Origin: Cryptomeria japonica
Lineage: Eukaryota > Streptophyta > Pinopsida > Cupressales > Cupressaceae
Direction: 5' to 3'
DNA: 64,000 nt
Assembly (NCBI RefSeq): GCF_030272615.1
Contig: NC_081413.1
Span: 145,180,476-145,244,475, forward strand
Shown: positions 1 through 12,270 of the stretch, one piece after another
Layout: each line of letters starts with the position of its first letter
How positions within the stretch are numbered: the stretch's first letter is position 1
Notes under the pieces: model-generated
Told to the model about the DNA's origin: nothing
The model's database searches: none
Seen by the model: only the letters and a program-made list of their open reading frames with translations
Made by a program: the position numbers and the translations under genes

Positions 1-272
1 AACATGAAGACTAGGAAAAATGTTAACTACCACTTTGTTCCTTTGTACCACTTTGGAATCCTTGAACCACTTGAGGTCTTCATACCACTTTGGGTCTTCA
101 ATCAGTTTGTGACCGGTAAATACCTTCTGCAAAACACCGATAGTCTAAAGACTATAATACATAATACCAGTTGGAACAATTACCGGTTGAGCATAACTCA
201 TACATAAGGAAGTGATCATAAAAAAAGTATGTGTCCATCAATGACAATCACAACATCATCAAAATTCCAACA
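1..272 (-). repeat. LTR fragment, family R1 (end of a minus-oriented LTR)
   Basis: This stretch aligns with the right-hand 265 bp of the LTRs at 23778-24939 and 30121-31304, including the shared tract on 'cactttctgcaaaacaccg' and the terminal tract ending in CCAACA at 272. Read on the minus strand it begins TGTTGGAATTTTGATGATG, matching the LTR start of the family. The rest of the LTR lies outside the window. At 273 the sequence changes to decayed coding DNA, so this is either a solo LTR or the edge of an element extending leftwards. Confidence 0.8.
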
Positions 273-639
273 AGAAAGAGGCCAAGGAAAAGGTTGATCT
301 CTAGGTAAAGTTGGAGTTAATCTTAAAAGCCTATAATGAAGCCAAAATTGAAATAGCTCAAAAGGATAGTACAATTGCAAAATTGAAGAATCAAATAATA
401 GGGAAACATCAGAAAGGTGAATCTTCTACTTTGGTGATTACCTCCTCTCCAGCCAAGCCTCCATCTACTGTTCCAATCATTGAGTTTCCCCCTTCCCCTA
501 TGACTACCGATTTCCAATCTACTGAGACTATCCAGGATGAAATGGAAATATTGAAGTAGGCTCAAGCTATGTTTGCAAATAAATATGAGGAGAAGATCAA
601 GGGCACAATTTTGAAGTTAGCTGACACAATCGAGGCTTC

Positions 640-677
<38 letters not shown>

Positions 678-1250
678 AGAGTTTTGAGAATGTTGATTGC
701 TTTAAAGGAGGACAAGGCTATTCTGGAGCTAATTTTAAATAAATGGATGGCTAAGGAAGCAGATTTGGAACTTATGTGCTCATCCCATGAAGAGGAAGAT
801 GTTGATGCCACTATTAAATCCACTTGTGAGTTGGTAAAAGGTATGTCCAGGTTGGCAAAGGGAAGAGTTGGTCTAGAAAGAAAAGCAAACCCGTATAGAA
901 AAGAGTATACTGACCAGAAGTTTGAATTATTTCTTGGGGGTTTTATTGGCACTAACAAGTTGAAAGATGAAGATGTATGGCCTGGTGAGTTAGGTCATAA
1001 ATTGTCACAACAGATAAATGATGTCATCAATTTAGATGATACATCTTTATTCATTTGAACAATTGAGGAAATTGAAAAGATAAAGTCACATTATGGTGTT
1101 TTGGAAACAGAAGTTAAGCAGTTAAGGAACACATGGAAAAGATTAAATAAGTTGAAGGAGAAAATTGTTAGCTTCTCTTGGCCTAGCGATGATTTGTTCA
1201 AAGAATGGAAGGATAAGTATGTGATGCAAGACGCAAAGTCTCAAGAATAG
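273..1250 (+). pseudogene. Decayed coiled-coil ORF of unknown family (copy 0a)
   Basis: A plus-strand coding remnant with several stops and at least one frameshift. The first part (311-559) is a coiled-coil-like segment followed by a Pro/Ser/Thr-rich stretch. The second (672-1058) has a Leu/Ile-rich helical pattern around 'ILNKWMAKEADLELM', and a short tail runs to a TAG at 1248. The same order of segments occurs at 32929-33700, where KKEALEKGEVLK corresponds to KKEAKEKVDL here and 'LFTKWLQRGNELRMM' to the helical motif. The two are therefore diverged copies of one protein tail. I do not recognise the family. No catalytic motif, zinc knuckle or membrane segment is visible. It could be the tail of a retroelement ORF, which its repeat neighbours favour, or a decayed gene. 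Confidence 0.5.
643..672. repeat. (TA)15 microsatellite inside decayed ORF
   Basis: Fifteen uninterrupted TA units. In the frame of the surrounding remnant they read as alternating Tyr and Ile, so the expansion happened within former coding sequence and coincides with the loss of the frame. Confidence 0.95.
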
Positions 1251-2224
1251 TCAATTGATGCTGCAACATTGTAACGAACCTCAGGAAAGTTGGAAGTGGT
1301 TAGCACTTGTAACTGCTTGTTTTAGCTTAATTGGATTTTTGAGGAATTAAAGACACCTGGCACTCAACCTATTAATACTGAGAAGTCTTTTTGCTTCTAT
1401 CTGGTTGGTTAACTAATTGGTTTTCCTCTTGTTTCCCTTAGCAAGAATTGTAACCCTGTTTTGAGAGGGAATTATGGTTATAACATAATTTCCTAGGAAA
1501 GTTCGAAGCTTGTTGCATCCATATTTCTCTAAATGGATACCATGACTATTTGAAAAATCATCACAAGAATTATGTAAGAAAACTCATGCAAAATGTATTT
1601 AGGGTTTGTTTGGTTTCTGGAAAATCATTCTTGAGTTGTGTAAAATTTGATGGAAATTATTAATATACAGACTGGATCATTCAAGTCTTAATTTCCTGTT
1701 GTCTTCATGTCTTTATGATTAGTTACCATTTTGATTAAATGATTCAGGATTGTTTGATTGAATTATTTCCAAGGTAGTTTGCGAGAATGAGTTTAGGTTG
1801 TTCCCTCAAGGAGGGAAATTAGATATACTTAAACCCTTTTGTTGGTAACTAGTGATTCTTACTTGAATTTGATGACAGGATTTATGCACATGGTGGGAGT
1901 TTATATATGTTATGCATATGTAGATTTGGTTAAATAATTGTAATGTCATGTATGTGAAATATTTTTTGTCAGTTCTTGCCCAACTGAGTGACTCTGAAGC
2001 CCGAATAAGGCACTAGTATAGCTTGTTAAGGTTCATGTTTTTCTTGATGATCAATGAAAATGAATACAAGTCTTTCTTTTACATTTAGTTATGTTCAAAG
2101 GTGTAGGGTTTGTAGGAGTTAACACCGGTCTTCTATAAATTTTCAATTGCATAAAGTGATCTAGGAGGTATACCCACCTAAGCTTAAGTTTAAGCTTGAA
2201 GTGAAGAAGATTTTTATGTAAATC
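1251..2224. other. AT-rich noncoding stretch between two ORF remnants
   Basis: No ORF, LTR terminus or tRNA-like structure is visible. It follows the stop of the copy 0a remnant and precedes copy 0b, so it is probably the 3' flank or untranslated region of the first copy. Confidence 0.4.
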
Positions 2225-3319
2225 TTGTTAAATGTTGTCTTTTGTTTCTGTTTCATGTTGTTTCTCTCCATAAGTGATAGAGGTTTGACAATTCTAAGAG
2301 ATAAAATAAAACATTTAGAAATTGAGAAAAACAATGAGCACTTTGACAAATTCTTTGCTCCATATCATTTTGAGGTAAGTATAGCTAGAAACAATGATCC
2401 TGAGGGTTTTTACAAAGATTTTAAAACAAGAATAAAAGGAACTCTGTTGCTCCGTATGCATAATTTTCCTAAGAACTTAATCAGAAATGAATTTGACTCC
2501 ATGACTCAAGAATGGAGAAAAGAGAAGTGGATAATCTTTAGAAAATTATGGGCTACTATCCAAAAGATGGATCCAAAATATGACCCATTAAAGGATTTTT
2601 CCCCATTTTGTGCCAAGATTGATTTTGTTATGAAAATTTTTGAGGAGTTGAAGAATATTTTAAAGGAGAAGATAGCCAAACTTGAAGAAGTTTATGGCCG
2701 ACAACAACCAATTTCACAACCTCCTTTATCCTAGAGTGTAGGTGATGCGGTAGCAAGGAGGCCTATTCAAGAATCTTCTCACAAAAGAGAAAGAGAAGAA
2801 ACAAGTGATGAAGAGGATAGTAGCAATGATAGTGGAAGATTGATAAGGAGAAAGGGTAATAAGATGATGAGTTCAGAGCCTTTCCCAAGATACAAAATAA
2901 TCCTCTTCAAGGAGTCAGGATCATTGATCTTGAAGATTCTGACAGGATTTTTTTGCCATAAGTTGTATCTTTTTCACAAGGCAGGGTGAGGAACAAATGG
3001 AGGAAGATGGGTTTATTGTAACAAGTGCAACAATGCAGATTGGTATTCTTACATTGCCTCCTAATTTGGAGTTGGATCTTACTCCCTTGGATATCCAGGG
3101 TAAAGCCTTCAAAGATGCAAGAAAGGAGGCATGTGATAAATTCCTCGAGGATGATGCTTTTGTAAGGAGCCCATCCTTTTTGTAGTTAGTATAGAAGATA
3201 AAGGTTGAGGAATAAAAAGGAACAATTACTGAGAGAAAGGCCCAAAGGCCAGAAATATCAGATCAAGAAATCCAAGAGGAAGTAAAGAATGAAATGAAGG
3301 AAGAGTTTAAGGAAATCAC
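2225..3319 (+). pseudogene. Decayed ORF copy 0b, left part (resumes at 32619)
   Basis: The clearest open segment (2225-2734) contains 'FEVSIARNNDPEGFYKDF' and a Lys/Glu-rich helical end. A charged Ser/Asp/Glu linker and a second segment (2997-3185) with 'TLPPNLELDLTPLDIQGK' follow. The frame then runs with stops to GAA-ATC-AC at 3319, where a solo LTR begins. Removing everything from 3320 to 32618 and joining at the duplicated ATCAC continues the same frame (E-I-T-A-D-E-G-R-K) into 32619 onwards. This supports both the insertion model and a genuine coding past. No known domain is recognised; it may belong to a retroelement or a lost plant gene. Confidence 0.55.
3315..3319. repeat. Target-site duplication ATCAC, left copy
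   Basis: The same five bases stand immediately right of the LTR end, at 32614-32618. The first LTR base here is A instead of the expected T, which I take as a point mutation. Confidence 0.6.
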
Positions 3320-3426
3320 AGATGGTATGATGAAAGAATAAGTATCCGGTAGAATACTGAGAGGGGGGGGTGAATCAGTATATTGAAAAACTAATACAAA
3401 GTTCCCAATCTCAAACTCAGTCACAT
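3320..3426 (-). mobile_element. Solo LTR family R2, left piece (rest at 31305-32613)
   Basis: Contains the terminal signature 'GAGAGGGGGGGGGTGAATC' also found in the LTRs at 30121, 38820-38859 (reverse orientation) and 43460. The piece ends where the R1 element begins at 3427. The matching remainder is at 31305-32613, ending TGCCAACA. Together they give an LTR of about 1.4 kb with no internal region, so a solo LTR left by recombination. Confidence 0.65.
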
Positions 3427-3450
3427 TGATGAATACTAAGAGGGGGGGAG
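3427..3450 (-). repeat. 24-bp terminal piece of the R1 3' LTR, detached by insertion
   Basis: Starts TGATGAATACTAAGAGG, identical to the LTR boundary at 30121. It is cut at 3450 by the large-LTR element and resumes at 23778 with GGGGGTGAATTAG. GGGAG on the left and GGGGG on the right are a plausible imperfect target duplication of that insertion. Confidence 0.8.
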
Positions 3451-6400
3451 TGTTGTTCAACAAAAGTGATAACCCAAGTATACCTGCAAATCTATCTATG
3501 ATATAGCCAATCTCAATCAATGAAACACCTCAGGGCTTGGACAACATGACAAGGATATGAATCCTTCTACTCTTCAGGCTATGCAAAACCTAGGTGGGTA
3601 TACCTTTGATGCATTTAATCAGACCTATTACACACAAGACTGCATCAATCAAAAGCAGATGGATCTCAAAAGGTTCAAAAACTAAGAGATAACTGCAAAT
3701 GGGCTAGATCCACACTTGCAACTCAACATTTTTGAATCATGAGATGGAGGGACACTTCCACATAACATAAAATATAAAAAGATATTCTGATTTTTTTATT
3801 TTTAAAAGGTGTTCTGATAACCTTTCAATATTACAAGAGACCAGTGCCTTATCTAGGCCACAAAGTCATGCATAAAACTGGATGAGAAATCTCAGATGCA
3901 AGTTCTTTTCAACATTAAATTTTTATGTATCAATGCCTTACATTAATACAATCCTCTTCTTTGTCACAAAACCATACTTATATGTAGATATCCAATATGC
4001 ATTCAAAATCATTAACGCTGGGTTTTAGGATTTAAATCCTTCCTTGAAGAATACCCAAACGACAACATTACACTCTCAGAGGAATCTAAAAGAGACAACT
4101 CAAATTATCCTTGATAATATAAAATTATATGAATCTGAGTACATTTTGGAGACAATTTCATGGAAACTCACACATGCCTTGCATATGTGTGAACCTGCAA
4201 ACTGAAACTAAACCTACAGTAAAGACAACACTGAAAACATAGACGAACACACTGTCATTTGCATTGATAAAAGGATGCCATCACTGGAACCTGCAATTTT
4301 GGATTTCTCCCTTGGAGCAAATCTCTCAAAAACTGGAACCCCTCCAACTAAGAAGAATGGGGAATAAGAAGAGGAGGGAAGAAAATCAAATCTGTAACTA
4401 AAAATATCAAATATCTTCTCTCTAACTGAATTTTGTTCCTATGGATACTGCTTCCAAAATATCTCACATTTGTCAAAATTAACCTCATAATTGGATTCCT
4501 CACTTTGAGAGCTTTCCGAAAACATATAACACCTTATATTTTGGCCAAAATTTAGACCCTGGGCGAATTAATCTCCATTTGTGCTCAATCATTTAAATTT
4601 TTTGAATTTTAATATAGTCAGAACTATATCATTTATTCATTTTAAATTTGATTTTTGCCTCCATCTGGTCCTAACGCTTTTGCCATGTGGCGGGGTCTGA
4701 TTTGCTGATGGGGTCTACTGGGCACCACCTGGGATGACACCTCATCACTACCACGTCATCACCACTGGGTTGCTTGCTTGTACACCACTTCATCGCCACG
4801 TCATCGCCACTGGACTACCTGCTTGTACACCACTTCATCACCACGTCATCGCCACTGGATTGCCACCTGTGCACCAACTGTGTGCCACATCACTGCCACC
4901 TCATCGGGACCCGCCTGCTGGACCACTGACTGTACCCGCCACCTGGCTTTCGCAACTTCGCGGGGTGTAACTCGCGTGCATCTTCCTTTTGCGAAACAGC
5001 GCGAGTCGTTGATCTCTCTCAAAGTTGCTCACTCGTTAACCTGGCCTTCCTCTACAAAATTTTTCCTGTCTGCCTCGAGAAGCATGCCAACATGGGGTCC
5101 ACCTGGTCGCCATCCAGTCAACTCCTCTGTCGCCTCGAGAAGCGTGCTCATGCGTGGGCCTACCTTGGGCGCCCATAGGCACCATCTGTCAAAAGCCTTT
5201 AAGGCTTTGACATTATAGTATGGTGGAGCCTTATACTTAAATACCAAAAAGTTACACTTCCCAGCCAATGTGGGATAAATACTTTTAGCCTGGGAATGCA
5301 TTTTGAAGGTTTTCCCTGCAACTTTAATGGTGTTTTTTGTGCATTTGATTGAAATTTTTTGCATTGTTTGAAAATCTTAAATCTTCCTCAAACCACCCAC
5401 GCTACACAGGAGGAGTTATTGGCATTAATGGATTTGGGGAAACATCCATTTGCTTTCTTTTGACTGTAACCCCTCCATTCTCCACGCAATTGCTTGAAGT
5501 TTTAAATTTCCCTTTTCACCAGTCACGTGGGAGGAGGGAGTTTGGTTGTTCACTAACCCATTAAATTTGCTTTGAAAGTTTAAAAATGGTCTCTTTCACA
5601 AGTCATGTGGAGTGTGGGCTTTACTGTTTGCATTTTTTGAAAACATTTCATGTTCCCTCTTCTCCAAACTATGCACAGGGAAGACTACATTAATCTGGGC
5701 AAATCTGCCAATGGAAATTGCATTGGAAACTCCTTTTAAGGCTCCCAATTCCATTCCACACAAGGGCTGCATTCTTATTTAATTTGCCAAGTAACCTTGA
5801 TCCTTGTTGCTGCTCAAACACCAAATGTCTTTGCTCACGTGGGGGAGGAGAATGGCATATAAGATTGCCATGGATTTTGCTTTTAAGTTTCTACAACTTG
5901 TCCCAACTACCATGCTAGGGAAAGATTGCTAGCATTAAACTCTTTTTTTTAAATTTATAGTCCCCTCAACCATCATGCAGGGAGGAGGATGCTTGGAGTT
6001 TGAAGTCTTGCCTACTGCACTTTGCATTTGAAGAAAATTTCTAACTGTTGCTCAAAACCCATGCAGAAGGGGAAAATGGCTGTGGCTGCAAATTACACTT
6101 GCATAAAAGTTGTAGCCTTTCAACTTCAGCCATTACATGGCAGGAAAGAGGATACTGCTATTTGCATTTGTTTTAACTATCCCTTCAATTACCACGTACA
6201 ACAAACAATGAAAAGGATTTGGCTTTGTACCAACCATTTACATTTGTTAGAAATTATTAAACTTTAGATTGGCATTCAAACCTACCAATGCATTTGCTGC
6301 TGACAATTTATAAATTGCCCCTTTCTCATTTGTGCAGGGGGACTTTGGCTTCATGCCAATTGAAATTTGCTTGAGGTTTTAAAATCTCTCAAAACCATGA

Positions 6401-7857
6401 TTAATGCACAAGAAGATGTTGGCTGGCATTTCACATGCCAATTATATTTGTTGAATGATCAATCCACTCTCCTCCATTGCTTACATCTAGAATACAAAAT
6501 ACCTTGGTTGTATAGATCAAGAGAGGCATTCCCATTTTTGCATTATCCTCTGGTGGAAAACATATAAGTATTCGACTCCAACAATGGACGTCAACATTAC
6601 TCTAGAAATGCTCATAAAGCCAAGTCGCCAATAAAATAATGCACGAGCATGAGCCAGGTCGGGCCCCAAAGTGGGTCCGACTAAATTTTTTTTTTTGATT
6701 TCAAGCAACTGGCCTTTGAAATACTTCACAGACCTCAAACATACCTCTGGAAATGATCGGCATCATTTTTTGATCATTAATCCGCATTTTACAACCTTCA
6801 GGCAATTACGCCACAATTTTTGCATTTAATCGCTAAGACGTAATTTTCAATCCTGTCAAAACACCTTTTTGGAGCTCGCCATCTAACAGGCATGTACTCT
6901 GATATACAAGGATGACTTCTCCAAACGGTTTCTCAAGATGAGTCTCGAGCGAAGAGATATTAATTTCCGAAAATGCCCAACTGACTTTGTCGACACTGCG
7001 GACCTGATGAAGTCAATGTCCTGGCAACACATGACGCCTTTCTCAAAAATATCAAATGACCTTCGTAGGCCCTCAAATTTGAAACATAGGTACCTTGAAG
7101 TACATATTAAATCTTCAAATCCTCAGTTTGATCACCAAACTGACAGGATGCAAACGACACGCTCACAAAAATGGCTACATTAACTGATATAACACTGGAG
7201 TGTGGATAACTGAATTTGATGGCGAAATGAGCTCTTTTGAAAACCGATCAAACGGATTGGTAGAGCCTTGAAATTTGAAACGTGGCTCATCATTTATACC
7301 AAACTTATCCTAGAACAAATATTATGACATGACACTTACTGAGGCAACTTTTACACTTGTGCGAAACAGGGCTCCGACTAGCTGTCGAAACAGGGACTAG
7401 TCAAACCACATAAACTGCAAATGGATTTGGCTTTGAAAACTGAGCAAATGGATTCGTCAAGACCTGAAATTTTGCAGGCTAACTCACATTAATGCATACA
7501 ATTTAATCCACTTTGAATTTCTCCATGACGATCAACAGGGCAAAAGATGTAATCACTCAAAGTAGCCTACTCAATAGAATCTACATTTGTGCCTTGAATG
7601 CACTTTCAGCTCACCCCTCAAACTGGGTACCTCATAAACTTATCCAAATTGAATTTTTAAAGTTTCACATCACTAAATAGGCCAAATGAAAGGTGTGGGA
7701 CATGAATCCCGAGCCTTACCCTCTGAAAATCAACGAGCTCCATTTTACCCCCTTGCTAACTAGGCGTTCAAACTGACTCATTTAGGTGCCTTTCTGACAT
7801 ACAGAGCAAAATTTTGAAATGGGCCTATAAACTTGACTCAATTTTAATCAGTCCCAA
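3451..7857 (-). repeat. 3' LTR of the large-LTR element (LTR-A)
   Basis: Begins TGTTGTTCAACAAAAG and ends CAGTCCCAA on the plus strand. It aligns almost throughout with 19638-23777. It holds segments missing from the other copy, around 6065-6140 and 7520-7650, plus one extra 45-bp tandem unit near 4751. Several short ORFs inside are not conserved in frame between the two LTRs and look accidental. Confidence 0.9.
4751..4870. repeat. 45-bp tandem repeat in LTR-A, about 2.7 units
   Basis: Units start CCACGTCATC at 4751, 4796 and 4841, each followed by a variable CACTGG and GCTTGTACACC block. LTR-B has only two unit starts (20938 and 20983), so copy number changed between the two LTRs of one element. 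Confidence 0.9.
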
Positions 7858-7879
7858 TGGTGGCTCTGACTGGGGATGG
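7858..7879 (+). promoter_or_regulatory. Primer-binding-site-like block facing inward from LTR-A
   Basis: TGGTGGCTCTGACTGGGGA directly abuts LTR-A and reads into the internal region on the plus strand. It resembles the minus-strand primer-binding site TGGCGACTCTGTTGGGGA beside LTR-B. Gag orientation predicts a polypurine tract here instead, which is not present. Confidence 0.5.
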
Positions 7880-8128
7880 TTGATTGCAAGATCAACACAA
7901 GAATCGAGATATCTTTGGTTAAGCAGACCACCCAAAAGATGGGTCATTCTTCTCTCAATTCTTCTCTTCTCAAAACAGGGCTTCCTTATACAATCCAAAC
8001 AGCAGGGCACTTTATTTAAAACCACACAACTGAAGCAAAGCGACTGTACAATAGATACAAACATGCTTAAAACTGAATACAAGCTGCTCAAACAATCTTT
8101 AGTATTTACCTCTGTCAAAAATCTGATT

Positions 8129-9813
8129 CTAATCACTTAATACCATGATCCAAACAAAGGCACCTTCCAGTAACAAATGAGCATAGCTTTTAAAATCCAC
8201 CTCTTTTGTCTCATTACTGAAACAGCTAGTGTGCTTACCTCTTGTCTGATTATGAACTTTGTAACCACGTACTACTTCAACACAAGTAAAAATATGAGAC
8301 AATTCACCATAGAGGACTTCCCACAAGATACCATGCATCTCATTATCCCAATCAATTCTACCATTTGCAAGGAAATCATCATGCTGAACTTGGAAAATAA
8401 AACACTCATTTTCAACATTGCAATTCCTATCAGCACTCACTTTGTTATCATTTAAATTCATAGAATGAGAGGCATTACTAGTCAACTGATGCAAACAAGG
8501 AACATGAACATTACCATTCAGATGTGTTACTTCACTATGGTGATCACACCTCATACTATCCTTGCTCATCAAACTGAAAACCTCTACATTCTCAACATCC
8601 CATTATTCGAAAAGAATGCATACCTCCAGCTGAAGCAAATTTTCAGCTGAATCTTTTTCATCCATACTTATATCCACCTGAAATACTTTCATTTGTGGTT
8701 TTAAATGATCATCACATAATCCATGCCTCTTACCTTCATCATGAAATAAATTCTTACAACTCATGCTATTGTTGTTTGGAATTCCATCAGTATTATGGAC
8801 TGGTTTACCATTAACAACATCTGGCTGATCAATTATCTCTTCATACAAAGGGTTAGAAACAAAATGAAGAATCCCCTCATGAACATTATGACACTCAAGT
8901 GACTGGTCCGTATCTATATCAGCATTGAATAGAACATTAGCAAAATTGCTAAAGACACCATCCGTTCGATCATCACAATCATCTTCATCGGACAAAGAAG
9001 AAATTGAAACGTGGCTGGAACAATCATCAGTTTTCCATGTTTCACATCCATCAGATTTCATCCTATTACTATCATTCTGAAAATAAAGATAGTCATACTT
9101 ATCTTGCCACGACTGATCTTCTTCACCAATTGAACACTCGTCATCAGCCAAAGAATGAACATGAACATCACTTCCATTTACTTCATCAGATGAGTTTTCA
9201 GCATGTTCACTAAAATTTTCTGTCATAAAACCATCTGTTAGATCAGCATGTTCATCAAGTATACAAGCATTCAATTCACAGTCCTTTTTCGAAAAATCCT
9301 CTTCACTATATTGCAGAAGGTCTTCATCAACAGCTCGAAGGCTCTCCAACATTTGAACCTTCTTGTCCACAACTTCAAGAGCTTTCTTAAGTTCTGCAAT
9401 CTTCTGGACTTGCATTGCACTTTGTTGTTCCATGTGACATTCCATAAACTTTTGTCCATCCATGTGTGCTATATCTTCTTTGCAATCAAGTGTACCATTA
9501 CAATTATCTGAATTAACATTGTGCATATCTTTCAAAAAAGAAAGATTATCAACATGATTATAAGAAATGAAGTTTGAAGTGAAATTTGAAAAAACATTTA
9601 CTTCATCCTCAACACAATTGACATCATCAATGTTTAAAAGAGGATCAACTATTGTTCGCACCAAACAATTCTGATTTCATCATATTGCACACTTTCACTT
9701 GCACAAACAACAACACTTAGTAATCCCTCTGTATTTGGTATTTCATCATCAAATACATCAGTAGCATGTAAAGATTGATGGTCATCACCATCATTTTTTT
9801 CACCAATATTATC
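8129..9813 (-). pseudogene. Acidic C-terminal extension of the large-LTR gag ORF
   Basis: Continues the minus-strand gag frame beyond a TAG at 9814, with a frameshift near 9670 and a TAA at 8603; it stops at 8129. About 560 codons, rich in Asp, Glu, Ser, Asn and His, with clusters such as SLSDEDDCDDRTD and a coiled-coil-like patch 'KIAELKKALEVVDKKVQML'. No protease motif, zinc knuckle, RT or integrase motif is visible. The two remaining stops in a long readable frame indicate real past coding. Function unknown; an acidic gag tail may take part in assembly, but that is a guess. Confidence 0.65.
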
Positions 9814-10842
9814 CTAGAGAGATGCATGATTCACTTGGTAACTAGCAGTCACATAATCAGCATAACCGGCATACAAATCAAATTGTACATATCCCTTGTA
9901 TATATCTGTCTCTGTATCAACATTTTCACAATACTTCCCACTGATCATTCCATCACTACTATGAGAGACAACCGACATTAACGACAAAGGTTCTTGACTC
10001 TCATTCAAATCTGAAACACATGCATCATAAAAGCCATTTGGAACTGCAGAGCTTGATGCACCTAGACAAGGAATGATTTGCTCAACTTCATATGGTATTC
10101 CACCATTGAAGGTGCTTTGGTATGAAACAACAGTAGACACGAATCTCTTCGAGATTCCAAACTTCAAATTATTTTCCATATCCCTAGCTGTGTTAAAGGC
10201 TTCATACAAGGTTTTGGGTTCTTTGTTTCTCAATAGGAAACCCATCTTCTCATCAAATGCACTCATATAAACATCCAGACATACTTTATCATCAAGTTTA
10301 TACCTTCTGAAAATTTTGGACAGAGCTTGTGAAAATCTGATGTTAAATGTGGGTACCAATTCATCTTCCCTGATTTGTATATAAGTGAACTCTTTCAACA
10401 AGTTGGAATCACTCACCTTCTCATCGAATTGATCCATGAAATCTGAAACTAATTCTTCCCATGAGGTAATAGAATTCACTGGCAAAAAAGAGAACCAATC
10501 TCTTGCATCCTCTTTCAATGACTGAACAAACAATTTCATGCATATATCTTCTTGACAAATTTCAAACTCTCCTATCAAATCTAAAAATCTTTTCAAATGT
10601 TGACATGTTGATTCTGATTTCTTCCCACTAAATATGGGCAAATACTTTCTAATTTTTGTGGGTATGGGATTTGGGTAACCCAGAATTCCTTCAAAGTTTA
10701 GAGCAGCATAATGGTTCATGATGAAACTTCTCCTATTATATAGTTGTGACACTTCACCAGGCATGGCTCTATGTGGAAATACACAAGGTTGAAAAACTTT
10801 ACTATTCATTTTCCTTCTTACTCCCACAAAATGATTATACAA
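9814..10842 (-). pseudogene. Gag (Retrotrans_gag domain) of the large-LTR element
   Basis: A 342-codon open segment. Residues from about 60 to 230 carry the Ty3/Gypsy capsid pattern: a helix ending 'LKEDARDWFSFL', then 'SWEELVSDFMDQF', then 'LYEAFNTARDMENNLKFG'. It would form the capsid that packages the element's RNA. The likely start is one of the Met codons at the beginning of this segment; the N-terminus 'MYNHFVGVRRKMNSK' is basic. No CCHC knuckle follows. A TAG at 9814 separates it from the acidic extension in what was probably one polyprotein of about 900 residues. Confidence 0.85.
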
Positions 10843-11342
10843 TCTTGGATAAAGACCTCAAGCACATATCCTCATTCAAATCTATTCCTTAACATTACTT
10901 GACATAAAGTTCTTCCACATTTGCATACTACGGAGGATAACATACACAGGATATTTTAGCAACATAGATATGCAAATCAATTTTGAGATTCTCTCTTTCC
11001 CTCTAAACTAGTGTTGTTCACTAAATGAGAAAATGACATTACACACTCACACTTTCAGAAGAGATGTCTTGCATTTAAATCCTTTGAAAATACCTAGAGA
11101 TTTACAGCTGTAAGACTTGTAGATCTGGAGATTTACTTCACAATTTAGCACTGTCTTTTACATTAGAGTCACCACCTCTTGCACAGAGGATATTTTGAAC
11201 AACAGAACGCCACTCAACACTTATTAAATTCTTTGTTACTCCTTCGATCTCACTACAATCAACACTTTTCCAAGATGCTCAATACTGGTATGAACCACAG
11301 AGTTATGTGTGACTGAAATCTTTTACTGCATCTTCTTTATAT
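10843..11342 (-). other. Untranslated leader of the large-LTR element, inner part
   Basis: AT-rich sequence between the gag start and the nested insertion. No ORF is supported. A short TGGTGACTCT on the minus strand near 11158-11167 repeats the core of the element's primer-binding site. Confidence 0.5.
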
Positions 11343-11410
11343 CACTTTTATGATGAAAGCACCATGTCTGAGCATCTGCTACTTAGATCCATCTGCATCT
11401 TAATATGATT
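11343..11410. repeat. 68-bp direct repeat flanking the nested element, left copy
   Basis: Matches 19241-19308 at 66 of 68 positions. It ends one base before the 5' LTR of the nested element; the right copy starts one base after its 3' LTR. An ordinary LTR insertion duplicates only 4-6 bp. Confidence 0.9.
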
Positions 11411-11763
11411 CTGTAGCGTCCTAAAATTGTGACACTTGCAATTTCAACCGCATTTGGGTCTTCACGATGGCGATGCAACACGGAACCTGAATGGAGACCC
11501 CGAAACTTGTTCATGACATCAAAAACTGCATTTTTCAGCACCCTGGCGTGATCCTCCTTACACCCTGTTGTCCCTGGAGGTGGGACCATGGCGCCCAGTG
11601 CCCTGGTCCTTCAGGACTAGGGCGCCCAGCACCCTGGTCCCTGGCCCTATTTTTGGGCCCGGTCTCTTTTGGGTCTCGGGTCTTTATGTTTGCAAATTGG
11701 AAAATAATGTTTCCTGGTCGGCCTAAGGTCGGAAAAATCAGTCTATCAGCCCTAATTGGCAAG

Positions 11764-11771
11764 TATATAAA
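11764..11771 (+). promoter_or_regulatory. TATA box of the 5' LTR promoter
   Basis: TATATAAA in a GC-richer context, conserved at 18366-18373 in the 3' LTR. Transcription would start about 30 bp downstream, near 11795-11805. Confidence 0.7.
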
Positions 11772-11819
11772 CTACATTTCCTCTCCCATTTTGGAAGAGG
11801 GAAAAAAGGCGGAAACGAT

Positions 11820-11859
11820 ATTCAAACATTCAAGCATTCAAGCATTCAAGCATTCAAAC
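11820..11859. repeat. 8-bp tandem repeat in 5' LTR
   Basis: Five units of ATTCAARC just downstream of the promoter; the 3' LTR has the same array at 18422-18461. Confidence 0.9.
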
Positions 11860-12240
11860 ATTTCTTCAAGCAATTGAGCATTCTAAATCTCCATTCAAGG
11901 CTAATTGTTGCATTCAAGACAAGGATTCAACCATTGAAGAGGAGATCACATACAACATACAACATACTACATACATTACACCTTCGCATGTAAGAATACA
12001 AACATTCTTACAACAAGGTATCAGTACTTGTCTACATTACAAACATTTACATTTACAGCATTCTCATTTCTTGGTTAATTCCAAAACCGGGGTTTGACCT
12101 AAAGGCAAACCCCTCATCCCTAACCCCCCAATTGTCCTCTCTTTTCTATGTGTAGGTTGCAGGTACGCGGCTGTAATTGAAGATCTGGAATCCTTGTGTA
12201 CAGACGAACAGATCCACCTTCGTTTCGCGGATTTTTCGGA

Positions 12241-12270
12241 GGACCGTGTGCACGCCGGGCGCCATCGTCC
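12241..12270 (+). promoter_or_regulatory. GTGCAC hairpin, LTR copy
   Basis: GGACCGTG and CATCGTCC pair with one mismatch and one G-U pair. The palindrome GTGCAC (12248-12253) begins at the top of the stem. Related hairpins recur at 13042, 13665 and 18843. Confidence 0.5.

Noticed and set aside
4778-5364. Overlapping frames on both strands in the GC-richer part of LTR-A
   Set aside because: Their counterparts in LTR-B are partly kept, but carry no codon-position bias that I can see and no motif; the tandem repeat explains their length.
11820-11859. Short regular repeats that could suggest a CRISPR array
   Set aside because: Eight-base units without spacers in a plant LTR; a simple tandem repeat.
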